In this document: piece by piece, positions 35,611 to 44,662 of the stretch
Layout of the letters: each line of letters opens with the position of its first letter
Numbering within the stretch: the stretch's first letter is position 1
From: Tessaracoccus sp.
Lineage (GTDB): Bacteria; Actinomycetota; Actinomycetes; Propionibacteriales; Propionibacteriaceae
Assembly: GCF_016714275.1 (NCBI RefSeq)
Contig: NZ_JADJNP010000001.1
Coordinates: 186,001-250,000, forward strand
Direction of reading: 5' to 3'
DNA length: 64,000 bases
Notes under the pieces: generated by a model
The model's database searches: none
What the model saw: only the letters and a program-made list of their open reading frames with translations
What the model was told of the DNA's origin: nothing
Translations under genes and position numbers: made by a program

Positions 35611-36918
35611 TCACCCGGCCCACTTCTCGGTCCAGTACTGATCCCAGCCCGCGAGAAGGTCGGCGGTCGTCTTCTTGCCGATCAGCACCTGCTGCAGGTC
35701 GGCCTCAGAGCGCTGCATCCACTCGGTCCACCAGGAGACGCCGCGCGGCTCCTCGACGGAGATCCACACGTCGGGGTTCGACGTCATCTCGACATACGCG
35801 GCCCACGGACCCTCGCTGAAGAACGGATCCTCGCCCGCGGCGCTCTGAATCGGAACCAGCGAGTTCTCCTTGGCGAACGTCGTCGACGCATCGCCGGAGA
35901 GGAACTGCACCAGCTTCACGGCCTCGGCCTTGTGCTGCGACGCCTCGGTCACGCCCCACCCCGCGGTTGCCATGGGCCAGGCGGCCTTGCCCGTCGGGCC
36001 GACGGGGTTCGTCCCTACGCTCCACTGATCCTCGGTCAACGAGGACTCCTTGACGACGGCGATCACCTCGGGGTCCTGCAGCAGGAACGCGGTGGAGCCG
36101 TTGGTGAAGCCCTCGACCATCTCGGTGAAGCCCCAAGCGACCGAGGACTCGGGCGAGCCGGTCTTGAAGAGCTCGATGTAGCGGTCGAGCGCGGTCTGCG
36201 ACTCCGGCGTCGAGAAGATCGTCGCCCCGCTGGACACCTTGTAGGCGTTGGTGACGTCGAGGTTGTCGGCGTTCCACGCCTGCAGGATGCTCATCAGCTG
36301 GCCCGCGGAGTTCTTGCCGCCGCGGAAGGCGTAGCCGTAGCGGTTCTTCGACGGGTCTTGGATGGTGGCCGCCTGGGTGATCAGGTCATCCCACGACTTC
36401 GGCGCGCCGTCGAAGCCCGCCTCTTTCACCAGGTCGGTGCGGTAGAACAGGCTGAGCCCGTAGAAGCCGTAGGGGATGAACCAGGACTTGCCGTCGGCGT
36501 TGACCGCGACGTTCTTGGCCTGGTCGGTGAGCTGCTCGAACCCGGACCAGGCCTTGGTCTCGTTCGCCATGTCGTAGAGCCAGCCGTTGTTGCTGAACGG
36601 GCCGACGGTGAGGTCGCGCACCTCCAGAACGTCGACGCCGGACCCGGACTGCAGCATCTGCTGGATCTTCTGGTCTGCCTGCTCGCTCGGCGGCGAGACG
36701 AGGTTCACCTTGATGCCGGGGTTCGCTGCCTCGAAGTCCTTGAGCAGCTTCTGGATCACCTCGGTGCGGCCGGGGTTGGTGAGACTCTCGACCATCTGCA
36801 GCGTGACGTCGCCGCCCGCCGCAGAGCCGTTGTCGCCGCTCCCGCCGCTGCCGCACGCGGACAACGTCAGGGCAAGTGCCGACACCGTCGCGACTGCCGC
36901 GACTAGCTTCTTGCGCAT
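35611..36918 (-). CDS. Extracellular solute-binding lipoprotein (CUT1, family 1)
   Basis: 435 aa from ATG 36918 with AAAGGAGG upstream. Lipobox LTLSAC. Family-1 features: LKDFEAANPGIKVNLV, YRTDLVKEAGFDGAPKSWDD and FLLQDPEVIA. Ligand unknown; likely a sugar by family, but the operon also encodes a PLP enzyme. Follows the aminotransferase-fold gene by 19 nt. Confidence 0.93.
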   Translation of the reverse strand: MRKKLVAAVATVSALALTLSACGSGGSGDNGSAAGGDVTLQMVESLTNPGRTEVIQKLLKDFEAANPGIKVNLVSPPSEQADQKIQQMLQSGSGVDVLEVRDLTVGPFSNNGWLYDMANETKAWSGFEQLTDQAKNVAVNADGKSWFIPYGFYGLSLFYRTDLVKEAGFDGAPKSWDDLITQAATIQDPSKNRYGYAFRGGKNSAGQLMSILQAWNADNLDVTNAYKVSSGATIFSTPESQTALDRYIELFKTGSPESSVAWGFTEMVEGFTNGSTAFLLQDPEVIAVVKESSLTEDQWSVGTNPVGPTGKAAWPMATAGWGVTEASQHKAEAVKLVQFLSGDASTTFAKENSLVPIQSAAGEDPFFSEGPWAAYVEMTSNPDVWISVEEPRGVSWWTEWMQRSEADLQQVLIGKKTTADLLAGWDQYWTEKWAG

Positions 36919-36937
36919 CGTTCCTCCTTTGGATCGA

Positions 36938-38140
36938 TCATGATGCGTGTTTCCCCCCGAGTTGGGTTGTCGACCATTGGTGGAGCAGGGGGACCCCCAC
37001 CGTGGCCACGTGGACGAAGTCATGCACGGACGTGTACACGTGTGACGACAGCCGGAGGTACCCGGAGCCGCCAAAACTGGTGAACGACACAGCCGCGCCG
37101 GTCGTGTCGCAGAACGGGACGCGCAGAGCGTCGGCCTCCTCGCGGGTGCGACCCAGTCCGCCGGGAAGGCGGAACAGCCGCATCGGGCCGACGGGCTGAC
37201 CGACGTCGGGCAGCGGGTCGTCGACGATCGCGGCGAGGGCCTGCGCGACGACGGCGCCTCCTTCATCGAGGACGCGTCGAGAACGCTCGCGGACCACCGC
37301 CCAACCAACCGTCTCGTCGAGGTGTCGCCACGCGAACGGCGCGGTCAGCCAGGGTGTCAGGTCCTGCGTGCCCCCGTGGTCGAAGCGAGCGGGGAACGGC
37401 TCCTTCGCGCCCCAGGAGTCGATCACCGGGAAGAGTTCCTCGCCGCCGGCGCGGGCGACGAGCACCGCGGCCCCGCGCGGCGCGCAGCCGAACTTGTGCA
37501 GGTTGCCCACCCAGTAGTCGGCCTCGCGGCAGACCGGGTCGGCCAGCACGCCGGGCGCATGCGCGCCGTCGACGAGCGTTCGCACCCCGCGCTCGCGCGC
37601 CGCCCGGCACACCTCGTCCACAGGGAACGCGCGCGCGGTGGCTGAGGTCACCTGGTCGACGACCAGCAGCGTCGGGCGCTCCGCGTCCAGGGCGGCGGTC
37701 AGCATGGAGAGGACTTCGGCCGCGGTCGCGGCGAGCGGGATATCGACGGTGTGGCTTCGCCCGCCGGTCCGCGCAGCGAGCCGCTGCGCGCCCATGCTGA
37801 TGGCGCCGTAGCCGTGGTTGGTGAGCAGCACGTCGATCGGACCTCGTGCCAGGAACGACTGGTAGACGACCGAGGCACCAGCAGAGGCGTTGGCGACGAA
37901 GGCGAGCGCTGCGGGGTCGACGCGCAACAGCTCCGCCATCTCGACCCGCGCGGCAGCGATCCTCTCCGGTAGGCCCGCGAACCACCGCACGGGGTTCCAC
38001 TCCATCAGCCGCCGCAACCGGTCCTGCTCTTCCTGTACGGCAACGGGCACGGCGCCGAACGAGCCGTGGTTGAGGTGCCGTACCTGGGCGTCGAGGGACC
38101 ACCGCGGCTGCGGGTCATCGATCGTTGGGGTGTGCTGCAC
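36938..38140 (-). CDS. Class-V aminotransferase-fold PLP enzyme
   Basis: 400 aa, similar in layout to isopenicillin-N epimerase and related C-S lyases. N-terminal HLNHGSFGAVPVAVQEEQ; PLP Lys in YWVGNLHKFGCAPRGAAVLV; LVDGAHAPGVL carries the ring-binding Asp. Cytosolic. Reaction unknown: epimerase, lyase or desulfurase are all possible. First gene of the operon with the CUT1 transporter, divergent from a GntR regulator. Confidence 0.87.
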   Translation of the reverse strand: MQHTPTIDDPQPRWSLDAQVRHLNHGSFGAVPVAVQEEQDRLRRLMEWNPVRWFAGLPERIAAARVEMAELLRVDPAALAFVANASAGASVVYQSFLARGPIDVLLTNHGYGAISMGAQRLAARTGGRSHTVDIPLAATAAEVLSMLTAALDAERPTLLVVDQVTSATARAFPVDEVCRAARERGVRTLVDGAHAPGVLADPVCREADYWVGNLHKFGCAPRGAAVLVARAGGEELFPVIDSWGAKEPFPARFDHGGTQDLTPWLTAPFAWRHLDETVGWAVVRERSRRVLDEGGAVVAQALAAIVDDPLPDVGQPVGPMRLFRLPGGLGRTREEADALRVPFCDTTGAAVSFTSFGGSGYLRLSSHVYTSVHDFVHVATVGVPLLHQWSTTQLGGKHAS

Positions 38141-38151
38141 GTGTCCTCCTC

Positions 38152-38225
38152 GTCGGACAATCCTGACGGAGATATGTCATTTCCGCCAGACCTGGGTCGA
38201 AGTTCGTCCATTCTGTCTGACAATC
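38152..38225. promoter_or_regulatory. Direct repeat GTCKGACAATC in divergent promoter region
   Basis: GTCGGACAATC at 38152-38162 and GTCTGACAATC at 38215-38225, the second inside the dyad TGTCTGACA. They bracket the 108-nt gap between the aminotransferase-fold gene and the GntR gene and are probable operators for that regulator. Confidence 0.55.
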
Positions 38226-38248
38226 GTTACATACGGCATCATTGCCAC

Positions 38249-38962
38249 ATGCAGAGGACATCGGTCTCCGCGGTCGAGACCGCACGCCGGGGGTTGTGTC
38301 AGTTGATCGCGACCGGTGAGCTGGCCACCGGAGCCCCCCTCCCCAGCGAGGCCGAGCTGTGCGAGCGGTTCGGGGTGTCACGAAGCTCCCTGCGCGAGGC
38401 GCAGCGCATGCTCACGGTGGCCGGAGCGCTGGTGGCGCGCCCGGGCAGCAGCGCAGCCGTCTCCGACATGTCCGCGCGCCAGATGATGTCCGGGCTGGAG
38501 ATGGTGGCCCCGCTGCTGCCCCTGGAGCGATACCTCGAGCTGTTCACGCTTCGCGAGGTCCTCGAGGGTCACGTCGCCGCCCAGGCCGCCGCGCGGATGA
38601 GCGACGACGAGGCCGCCGAGCTTTTGCGCGTGGCCCGCGAGTTGGCCGAGTGCGAGCCGTCGGACCGCGCCCAGCTCCTGGACACGCAGTTCCACACCCA
38701 GATCAGCGAGGCCGCGGGCGATGAGGTACTGGCGGCGCTGCTCGACACCATCCGACGGCGTGGCCGCGACTACCGCATCTTCGAGGACTCCGCCCACCAC
38801 CACCTGAAAGGCGTGAGCGACGACGCCCACATCGAGATCGCGGCGGCCATCCGGCGGCGCGACCCGGAGGGGGCCCGGGCGCTGGCCATGCACCACGTGC
38901 GCGTGACGCGCTCATGGCTGGAGGGGATCCGTCCCGGGCCCGTCCTTTTCCAACATTTCTGA
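38249..38962 (+). CDS. GntR/FadR-subfamily transcriptional regulator
   Basis: 237 aa from ATG 38249. Winged helix (GAPLPSEAELCERFGVSRSS and LREAQRMLTVAGALVARPG) and an all-helical FCD ligand domain (YLELFTLREVLEGHVAAQAA; DTQFHTQISEAAGDEVL with metal-site Asp/His). Likely controls the divergent aminotransferase-transporter operon. Confidence 0.93.
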   Translation: MQRTSVSAVETARRGLCQLIATGELATGAPLPSEAELCERFGVSRSSLREAQRMLTVAGALVARPGSSAAVSDMSARQMMSGLEMVAPLLPLERYLELFTLREVLEGHVAAQAAARMSDDEAAELLRVARELAECEPSDRAQLLDTQFHTQISEAAGDEVLAALLDTIRRRGRDYRIFEDSAHHHLKGVSDDAHIEIAAAIRRRDPEGARALAMHHVRVTRSWLEGIRPGPVLFQHF

Positions 38963-38979
38963 TCGGGCACACTGGAGGA

Positions 38980-39570
38980 ATGAGCACCTCCGCGACCGCC
39001 CGTCCCACGCTCGGCACGGCCGTGCTCGTCGTCGGCGGCATCCTGGCCGTCATGTGGGCCCTCGAGGCCCTGGACGCCGTGACACTGAACGCCCTCGACT
39101 CGTTCGGCATCCAGCCGCGGCAACTCAGCGAGCTGCCCAACATCCTCTGGGCACCGCTACTGCACTTCGGCTGGCCGCACCTGATCTCCAACAGCGTGCC
39201 GTTCCTCGTGCTCGGCGTGCTGACCTACCTGAGCGGCGCCGGCCGGTTCGTCGCGACGACGCTGATCTCGGTCGTCGTGTCCGGGCTCACCGCGTGGCTC
39301 CTTGCCCCGCCCGGGAGCATCACCGCGGGCGCGTCCGGCGTGATCTTCGGCTACCTGACCTACCTGCTCGTGCGCGGCTTCTACAGCCGGAGCGTGGGGC
39401 AGATCCTGCTGGCCGTCGTCGTTTTCGCCCTCTACGGCACCGTGCTGCTCGGCGTCCTGCCCGGCACCCCCGGCATCAGCTGGCAGGCGCACCTCGGTGG
39501 CGCCGTCGGCGGCGTGCTGTCGGCATGGTGGCTGCACGGGCGCGATCGCCGCGCCCGCCGCGTCAGATGA
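38980..39570 (+). CDS. Rhomboid family intramembrane serine protease
   Basis: 196 aa from ATG 38980 with GGAGGA immediately upstream. Six membrane segments; catalytic Ser in TAGASGVIFGYL and catalytic His in SWQAHLGGAVGG; HLISNSVPFLVLG matches the usual HxxxNxxxL region. Convergent with mca, overlapping by 8 bp. Confidence 0.92.
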   Translation: MSTSATARPTLGTAVLVVGGILAVMWALEALDAVTLNALDSFGIQPRQLSELPNILWAPLLHFGWPHLISNSVPFLVLGVLTYLSGAGRFVATTLISVVVSGLTAWLLAPPGSITAGASGVIFGYLTYLLVRGFYSRSVGQILLAVVVFALYGTVLLGVLPGTPGISWQAHLGGAVGGVLSAWWLHGRDRRARRVR

Positions 39571-40459
39571 TGAACTCCGGCACCAGCGGCTCGGGGCGCA
39601 GGCCCGCGAACAGGTCGTCCTCGGGAATCATGGTCGGCACCTTCGACACGACCAGCTGGTAATCCTCCGTCGGCCATCCCGCCTGCTGGATGGCGAGAGG
39701 CACCCCGAACCACGGCCCATCCGGGTCGATCTGCGTGGCGTGCGCACGGAGGGCCTCGTCGCGCATGGGGAAGTACTCCGCACAGTCGACGAACGTCGTG
39801 AGCCGTCCGTACGAGTAGGGATCCTCGTCGAAGAACGGGAACTCGCAGTCGAGGCCGCTGTCGTGCATGATCCGCTCAAGCTGCTCGTAGCGACGTCGGT
39901 GGAAGCCCATGTGATAGTACAGCTTCGCCGCCTGCCATTCCGGTCCGTGTTCGGGCCACCGCTCACGGTCTGCGGCGGCCTTGAACGCCTCGACGGTGAT
40001 CCGGTTGCACATGATGTGGTCGGCGTGCGGGTAGCCGCCCTGCTCGTCGTAGGTCGTGACGACGTGCGGGCGAAACTCGCGGATGACCTTCACGAGACGG
40101 CCCGCCGCGACCGTCGGGTCCTCACGGCCGAAGCAGCCGTCGGGCAGCCCCTCGAACGGATCGCCGTCGCGGAACCCCGAATCGACGAAACCCAGCCAGA
40201 CCTGCCGGAAGCCGAGAATCTCTCGCGCCCTGCGCATCTCGTCGGCCCTGATCGCCGCGATGTTGCGTTCGATCTCCGGGTCGCCCGCGAGCTTGGGGTT
40301 GAGCACCGACCCACGCTCGCCGCCGGTGCAGGTCGCGACCATGACGTCGATGCCCTCGGCGACGTACTTCGCCGTCGTCGCCGCGCCCTTGCTCGACTCG
40401 TCGTCTGGGTGCGCGTGCACGTGCAGAAGACGCAGCTGGGAGGCTCGGGCGAACGACAT
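39563..40459 (-). CDS. mca: Mycothiol conjugate amidase Mca
   Basis: 298 aa zinc amidase that cleaves mycothiol S-conjugates during detoxification. Zinc motif HAHPDDESSKG (residues 15-25) with the later His in YPHADHIMCNR; FDEDPYSYGRLTTFVDC near the C-terminus is Mca-like rather than MshB-like. Supports assignment to mycothiol-making actinobacteria. Confidence 0.95.
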   Translation of the reverse strand: MSFARASQLRLLHVHAHPDDESSKGAATTAKYVAEGIDVMVATCTGGERGSVLNPKLAGDPEIERNIAAIRADEMRRAREILGFRQVWLGFVDSGFRDGDPFEGLPDGCFGREDPTVAAGRLVKVIREFRPHVVTTYDEQGGYPHADHIMCNRITVEAFKAAADRERWPEHGPEWQAAKLYYHMGFHRRRYEQLERIMHDSGLDCEFPFFDEDPYSYGRLTTFVDCAEYFPMRDEALRAHATQIDPDGPWFGVPLAIQQAGWPTEDYQLVVSKVPTMIPEDDLFAGLRPEPLVPEFII

Positions 40460-40521
40460 GGTCGGTATTGTGCCCGGCCCCCGGGCCGCGCGCCCGCTCG
40501 ATCTCAGGGCACAATGGGGGC

Positions 40522-40917
40522 GTGACCCCAGACGAGGCGCGCATCAAGGCGCGCTACCCCAGCCGCCGGCCCGTCGACCTCCTCGTCGGCGGTGTCGCCG
40601 GGGCCGCGCTGCTCGGCGCGATCATCCTCGTCACGCTCCAGGGCCTCGAACAGTCCAATCCCCCGGTCGTCGGCGACGTGCACAGCTTCACCGTCGAGAG
40701 CCCCAACGAGGTGCGCGCCGAGATCATCGTGCAGCGCCGCGACCCCGCCACCCCCGCTGTGTGCACGCTGACGGCGCAGGCGGAGTCGTTCGAGATCGTG
40801 GGCGAGGCCACCCTCGATGTCCCGCCGGGCACCGAAAAGCTCACCCGGGTGCCGGTCAGCGTCAAGACCATCCGCGAGGCCACGAGCATCGTGATCGACG
40901 GCTGCCGCGTCGCCTGA
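40522..40917 (+). CDS. DUF4307 membrane protein
   Basis: 131 aa from GTG 40522. One membrane segment (LLVGGVAGAALLGAIILVTL) and an external beta domain (FTVESPNEVRAEIIVQRRDP, VCTLTAQAESFEIVGEA). Function unknown; conserved beside mca in actinobacteria. Confidence 0.9.
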   Translation: MTPDEARIKARYPSRRPVDLLVGGVAGAALLGAIILVTLQGLEQSNPPVVGDVHSFTVESPNEVRAEIIVQRRDPATPAVCTLTAQAESFEIVGEATLDVPPGTEKLTRVPVSVKTIREATSIVIDGCRVA

Positions 40918-40956
40918 TCACCGGCCGGGTCTTGTTGGCCCTGCTATGGTGGCCGG

Positions 40957-41460
40957 ATGTCTGAAACTTCTGTCGACGTGGTGTGGCTCACGCAGGAGGC
41001 CTACGACAAGCTCGAGGCCGAACTGAACGAGCTGAAGACCGTAGGACGCCCCGAGGTGAGCGCGCGGATCGCGGCTGCCCGCGAGGAAGGCGACCTCTCT
41101 GAGAACGGCGGCTATCACGCCGCCCGCGAGGAGCAGGGCCAGATGGAGGGCCGCATCCGGCAGTTGGAGGACCTCCTCCGTCGTGCCCAGGTCGGCTCCG
41201 CCGCGGGCGCGGCCGACGAGGTCGCCCCCGGAAAGCTCGTCACGGTCGCCTACGACGGCGACGAGGACGACACCGACACGTTCCTCCTCGGCTCCCGCGA
41301 GGTGCTCGGCACCGACGCCTCCGTCGAACACTCCGTCTACTCCCCCCAGTCGCCGCTCGGCGCGGCTGTACTGGGCGCGAAGGTCGGCGACGAAGTGCAC
41401 TACGCGGCCCCCAACGGCAAGGAGCTGATGGTGGTCGTTACGAAGGTCGAGTCGCTCTAG
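40957..41460 (+). CDS. greA: Transcription elongation factor GreA
   Basis: 167 aa. N-terminal coiled coil with the acidic tip (AAREEGDLSENGGYHAAREE) that stimulates RNA polymerase transcript cleavage, and a C-terminal FKBP-like domain ending AAPNGKELMVVVTKVE. 39 nt after the DUF4307 gene. The following 41461-41568 gap holds nothing I recognise. Confidence 0.96.
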   Translation: MSETSVDVVWLTQEAYDKLEAELNELKTVGRPEVSARIAAAREEGDLSENGGYHAAREEQGQMEGRIRQLEDLLRRAQVGSAAGAADEVAPGKLVTVAYDGDEDDTDTFLLGSREVLGTDASVEHSVYSPQSPLGAAVLGAKVGDEVHYAAPNGKELMVVVTKVESL

Positions 41461-41568
41461 GAGCGTGCTCTGGACATACTCGTCAAGATGTGGGGTCGTA
41501 GATCGCCCGATCTGGTGCGCCGCAGCGAGGAATGATTGTTCAGCAGGCTTCTAGGCCTCGATCAGCGG

Positions 41569-41979
41569 TCAGGACAGCAGTCGGGCTGCCGCCTCCGCGC
41601 TGAGCTCTCCACGGGCGACGCGGGCCAGGATCTGTTCCTCGGCCGTATCCGCCGACGTGGCGTGCGCGGGCTCCGGATCGGGCCGCTCCTGCGGCTCGGC
41701 TCCCGGCTCGAGGCCGATCTTCGCGAGCACCGCGTCGAGGCGGGCCCGCGCCGTCGGATAGGAGACCTGGAGGTGCTTCTCGACCTCGCGGAGGTTGCCC
41801 CGAGAGCCGAGGAACACGCGCAGAAGCTCCAGGTCGCCGCGACTGAGCGCGCAGAACTCACAGCTGGCGAACTCGCCTGCGATCTCCGTGCCGCAGCCGC
41901 GGCAGCCCTTGCGGGTCGTGATCAGCGTGTCGCCGCACACCGGACACTCCGCGGGGGCGTGGTAAAGGTGGGTGCCCAT
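41569..41979 (-). CDS. DUF2089 family protein
   Basis: 136 aa. N-terminal zinc-ribbon-like cysteines (CPVCGDTLITTRKGCRGCG and CEFC), then HTH-like SRGDLELLRVFLGSRGNLRE and VEKHLQVSYPTARARLD, then an acidic linker and a short helix pair (ARGELSAEAAARLL). Possibly a DNA-binding regulator. Begins 1 nt after the upstream gene's stop, so they are coupled. Confidence 0.88.
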   Translation of the reverse strand: MGTHLYHAPAECPVCGDTLITTRKGCRGCGTEIAGEFASCEFCALSRGDLELLRVFLGSRGNLREVEKHLQVSYPTARARLDAVLAKIGLEPGAEPQERPDPEPAHATSADTAEEQILARVARGELSAEAAARLLS

Positions 41980-41980
41980 G

Positions 41981-42772
41981 TCAGGCCTCCGACTTCACGG
42001 TTGCCATGCCCATCACGACGGCGATGTCCAGCCGCGCCGTGCCATTGCCGACGACGTACTCGTCGACCTTGTCCCCGCCGTCGGGCCAGTTGATCTTCCC
42101 GAACTTCGCCTCGCCCCGGATGGCGACGCTCGCCCCGGCCGTCAGCGTGACGGCAAGCGAGCCGGACTCGACGCGCAGCCGGGAGCGCCCCGAGCGCAGC
42201 GGACCTTCGACGCCGACTCCACCGGCCTGGCTCAGCAGGTCCTCGACTTCCTCGACGTCGTCCAGCGTTGCGCCGCCCGCGGTCACGCGGATGCGTCCGA
42301 GATGCGGCACCTTCGTGGTGCGCAGCGAGCCGGTCGTCACCTCCGCATCGATGATCAGCTTGGGGTTGACGCGGATGACGAGCTCCTTGCCGAGGCCGAT
42401 GTCTCGCAGGTCGTCGAGGCTGCGCGGCGGACGGATAAGGGAGAAGCCCTGGAAGTTGGGGCCGATCTCCTCGGTGGAACTGACCTCCATCACGGTGCCG
42501 ACCCGGCGCAGCGCGTGCGGGCCGTCGACCGAGAGGGTGGTGACGGTGGGGTCGCCCTCGATGCGGACGCGGCGCCCGACGGCGGTGACCGCCACGCGGG
42601 CCAGCCCGCCCGACGGCTGTCCGGCTTTTGCCTGCGCCGCCTTCGGCGCGGGTTCGGCCTCGGGCTCCTCAGCCGCGCGCTTGGCGGCATCGATGCGACG
42701 GCCGGCCTCGGCGGTGTCGATACGGCCCGCCGCGAGGTCGTCGAGGATGGAACTCAGATCTACGTTAGCCAT
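41981..42772 (-). CDS. DUF4097-like beta-repeat protein with N-terminal helical motif
   Basis: 263 aa from ATG 42772 (ATG 42805 adds 11 residues and has GAGAGG upstream). N-terminal DLSSILDDLAAGRIDTAEAG is the SHOCT/DUF2089-tail-type helix pair, shared in style with the downstream protein's C-terminus. The rest is a repetitive beta-helix-like domain (RVRIEGDPTVTTLSVDGPHA ... LAVTLTAGASVAIRGEAKFG). Function unknown; likely works with the DUF2089 protein. Confidence 0.8.
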   Translation of the reverse strand: MANVDLSSILDDLAAGRIDTAEAGRRIDAAKRAAEEPEAEPAPKAAQAKAGQPSGGLARVAVTAVGRRVRIEGDPTVTTLSVDGPHALRRVGTVMEVSSTEEIGPNFQGFSLIRPPRSLDDLRDIGLGKELVIRVNPKLIIDAEVTTGSLRTTKVPHLGRIRVTAGGATLDDVEEVEDLLSQAGGVGVEGPLRSGRSRLRVESGSLAVTLTAGASVAIRGEAKFGKINWPDGGDKVDEYVVGNGTARLDIAVVMGMATVKSEA

Positions 42773-42874
42773 GAAGCAATCATAATCCTTCTTTCCATTC
42801 TTCATAGCCTCTCTTCACTTTTGGTAACCCTGAGCCGTGCCTTAGGTGCCATACCTAGCTCTGGCTCCATGGTG

Positions 42875-42952
42875 CCCGAACACAAGTCTCTCTATACGGC
42901 GGGCCAGGCCATATGGGGCTGGCTCCCCGTAATAGAGAGATTTGTGTTCGGG
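42875..42952. repeat. 78-bp imperfect inverted repeat
   Basis: Arms starting CCCGAACACAA and ending TTGTGTTCGGG pair over about 30 positions with few mismatches (AGTCTCTCTAT against ATAGAGAGATT). It fills the promoter gap between the DUF4097-like gene and ung. MITE or REP-like; no target duplication seen. Confidence 0.8.
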
Positions 42953-42980
42953 AGACGGCGCCGTGTGACAGGCTGAGGGC

Positions 42981-43676
42981 ATGGCACGACCCTTGGCTGA
43001 ACTCGTCGCCCCGGACTGGGCGGAGGCGCTGGCACCGGTGGAGGGACAGGTCACCGCGATGGGGCAGTTCCTGCGCGAGGAGATCGCGGCCGGGTTCTCC
43101 TACCTCCCCGCCGGCGAGAACATCCTGCGCGCGTTCACCTTGCCGCTGTCCGACGTCCGCGTCCTGATCCTCGGCCAGGACCCCTACCCGACGCCGGGGC
43201 ACCCCGTCGGGCTGTCCTTCTCGGTGGCCCCGGACGTCCGCCCGCTGCCCGGCAGCCTCCGCAACATCTACCGCGAACTCGAGCAGGACTTGGGCATCCC
43301 CCAGGCCGCCCACGGCGACCTCACCCACTGGTTCGACCAAGGCGTCCTCCTACTGAACAGGGTGCTGACCGTCCGGCCCGGTGCGCCGGCGTCGCACCGC
43401 GGCAAGGGCTGGGAGCAGGTGACGGCCCGCGCCGTCGAGGCGCTCGCCGAACGCGGCGGCCCGCTGGTGGCCATCCTGTGGGGCCGGGACGCGCAGTCCG
43501 CCCGGCCGATGCTGCGCGACACTCCGGTGATCGCGACGGCGCACCCCTCCCCGCTTTCGGCTCGCTCGGGCTTCTTCGGTTCCCGGCCCTTCAGCGCCGT
43601 CAACCGCCTGCTCGAGCAACAGGGCGCCGCGCCCATAGACTGGGCGCTCCCGCCCGCGGAAGGACCAACAGCATGA
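42981..43676 (+). CDS. ung: Uracil-DNA glycosylase
   Basis: 231 aa. Removes uracil from DNA. Water-activating motif [18 protein letters not shown] (Asp in GQDPYP), uracil-binding [12 protein letters not shown] and DNA-intercalation motif [13 protein letters not shown]. The stop overlaps the next gene by 4 nt. Confidence 0.96.
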   Translation: MARPLAELVAPDWAEALAPVEGQVTAMGQFLREEIAAGFSYLPAGENILRAFTLPLSDVRVLILGQDPYPTPGHPVGLSFSVAPDVRPLPGSLRNIYRELEQDLGIPQAAHGDLTHWFDQGVLLLNRVLTVRPGAPASHRGKGWEQVTARAVEALAERGGPLVAILWGRDAQSARPMLRDTPVIATAHPSPLSARSGFFGSRPFSAVNRLLEQQGAAPIDWALPPAEGPTA

Positions 43677-43924
43677 GCGACGAGCCCGTCGTCGATCCCA
43701 CCGGTGACGACCCGACGACGCCCGAGAACCGTCCCGCGCGCCGCATCGTCCCCAAGGCGACGACACCCGACCCCGAGCCTGAGGTAGAGAGCGACGCGCC
43801 GCCCAAGAAGCCCGAGGTGACAAAGGCGCGCCGGACCCTCTGGGCGGTCGGCCTCGGCGTCGGCGGCTACATGATCATCCGCGGCGTGTACGGGATCCTC
43901 ACGGGCGAAGAAGGGTCGCCCTGA
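43673..43924 (+). CDS. Small single-span membrane protein
   Basis: 83 aa from ATG 43673. Acidic/Pro-rich N-terminal 50 residues, then [20 protein letters not shown] as a single membrane segment. No family known to me. Translationally coupled to ung. Confidence 0.65.
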   Translation: MSDEPVVDPTGDDPTTPENRPARRIVPKATTPDPEPEVESDAPPKKPEVTKARRTLWAVGLGVGGYMIIRGVYGILTGEEGSP

Positions 43925-43982
43925 CACCGGCGCCTCGTTCCTCGGCGTCCGGGCTCAACCCGCGGTTAGGTACCGTGGGGGC

Positions 43983-44645
43983 ATGGACATCGAAGCTTGG
44001 CTGCGGGCACGCATCGCGCCCCCGCGCATGGTCACCGCCGACACCGCTCTCCCCGGGCGCGCGACGCCCGTGCTCGACCCGATCCCGGTGCACGCCGTCC
44101 TCGGGCTGCCGCTCGACGAGGTTCCCCCGGGCTGCGACGTCGCCTACTTCGCGCTCGGCTGCTATTGGGGCGAGGAGCGGATGTTCTGGGAGGTCGACGG
44201 CGTGGTCAACACCGCCGTCGGGTTCATGGGCGGCTTCACCCCCAACCCCACGTACACGGAATGCTGCACGGGGCGCACGGGCCACACCGAGACCGTCCAG
44301 GTCGTGTTCGACCCCACCCGCGTCTCCTACGACGACCTCCTGACGCTGTTCTGGGAGAACCACGACCCGACGCAGAAGGACCGCCAGGGCAACGACGTCG
44401 GCACGCAGTACCGCTCCGCAGTCTTCCCTGTCGACGACGCCCAGCGCGAGGCGGCCGAACGCAGCCTCGCCGCGTTCCAGGACCGGCTCTCCGCGGCCGG
44501 CTACGGCACGATCACCACCGAGATCGCGCAGGGAAAGCGCTTCTACTACGCGGAGGCCGAGCACCAGCAGTACCTGCACAAGAACCCCGACGGCTACTGC
44601 CCGAACCACGCAACGGGGGTCCGCTGCGGCCCGCGGTCATCCTGA
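43983..44645 (+). CDS. msrA: Peptide-methionine (S)-S-oxide reductase
   Basis: 220 aa. Repairs S-methionine sulfoxide. Active-site [20 protein letters not shown] and [21 protein letters not shown]-terminal [20 protein letters not shown]. Contains the N-terminal extension of the E. coli-type long form. Confidence 0.96.
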   Translation: MDIEAWLRARIAPPRMVTADTALPGRATPVLDPIPVHAVLGLPLDEVPPGCDVAYFALGCYWGEERMFWEVDGVVNTAVGFMGGFTPNPTYTECCTGRTGHTETVQVVFDPTRVSYDDLLTLFWENHDPTQKDRQGNDVGTQYRSAVFPVDDAQREAAERSLAAFQDRLSAAGYGTITTEIAQGKRFYYAEAEHQQYLHKNPDGYCPNHATGVRCGPRSS

Positions 44646-44662
44646 CTACGTACACTTGGGCG

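Noticed and set aside
42842..43054. 70-codon minus-strand ORF sharing PEHKSLY with the opposite strand
   Set aside because: The shared peptide arises from the inverted repeat read from both sides, not from coding.
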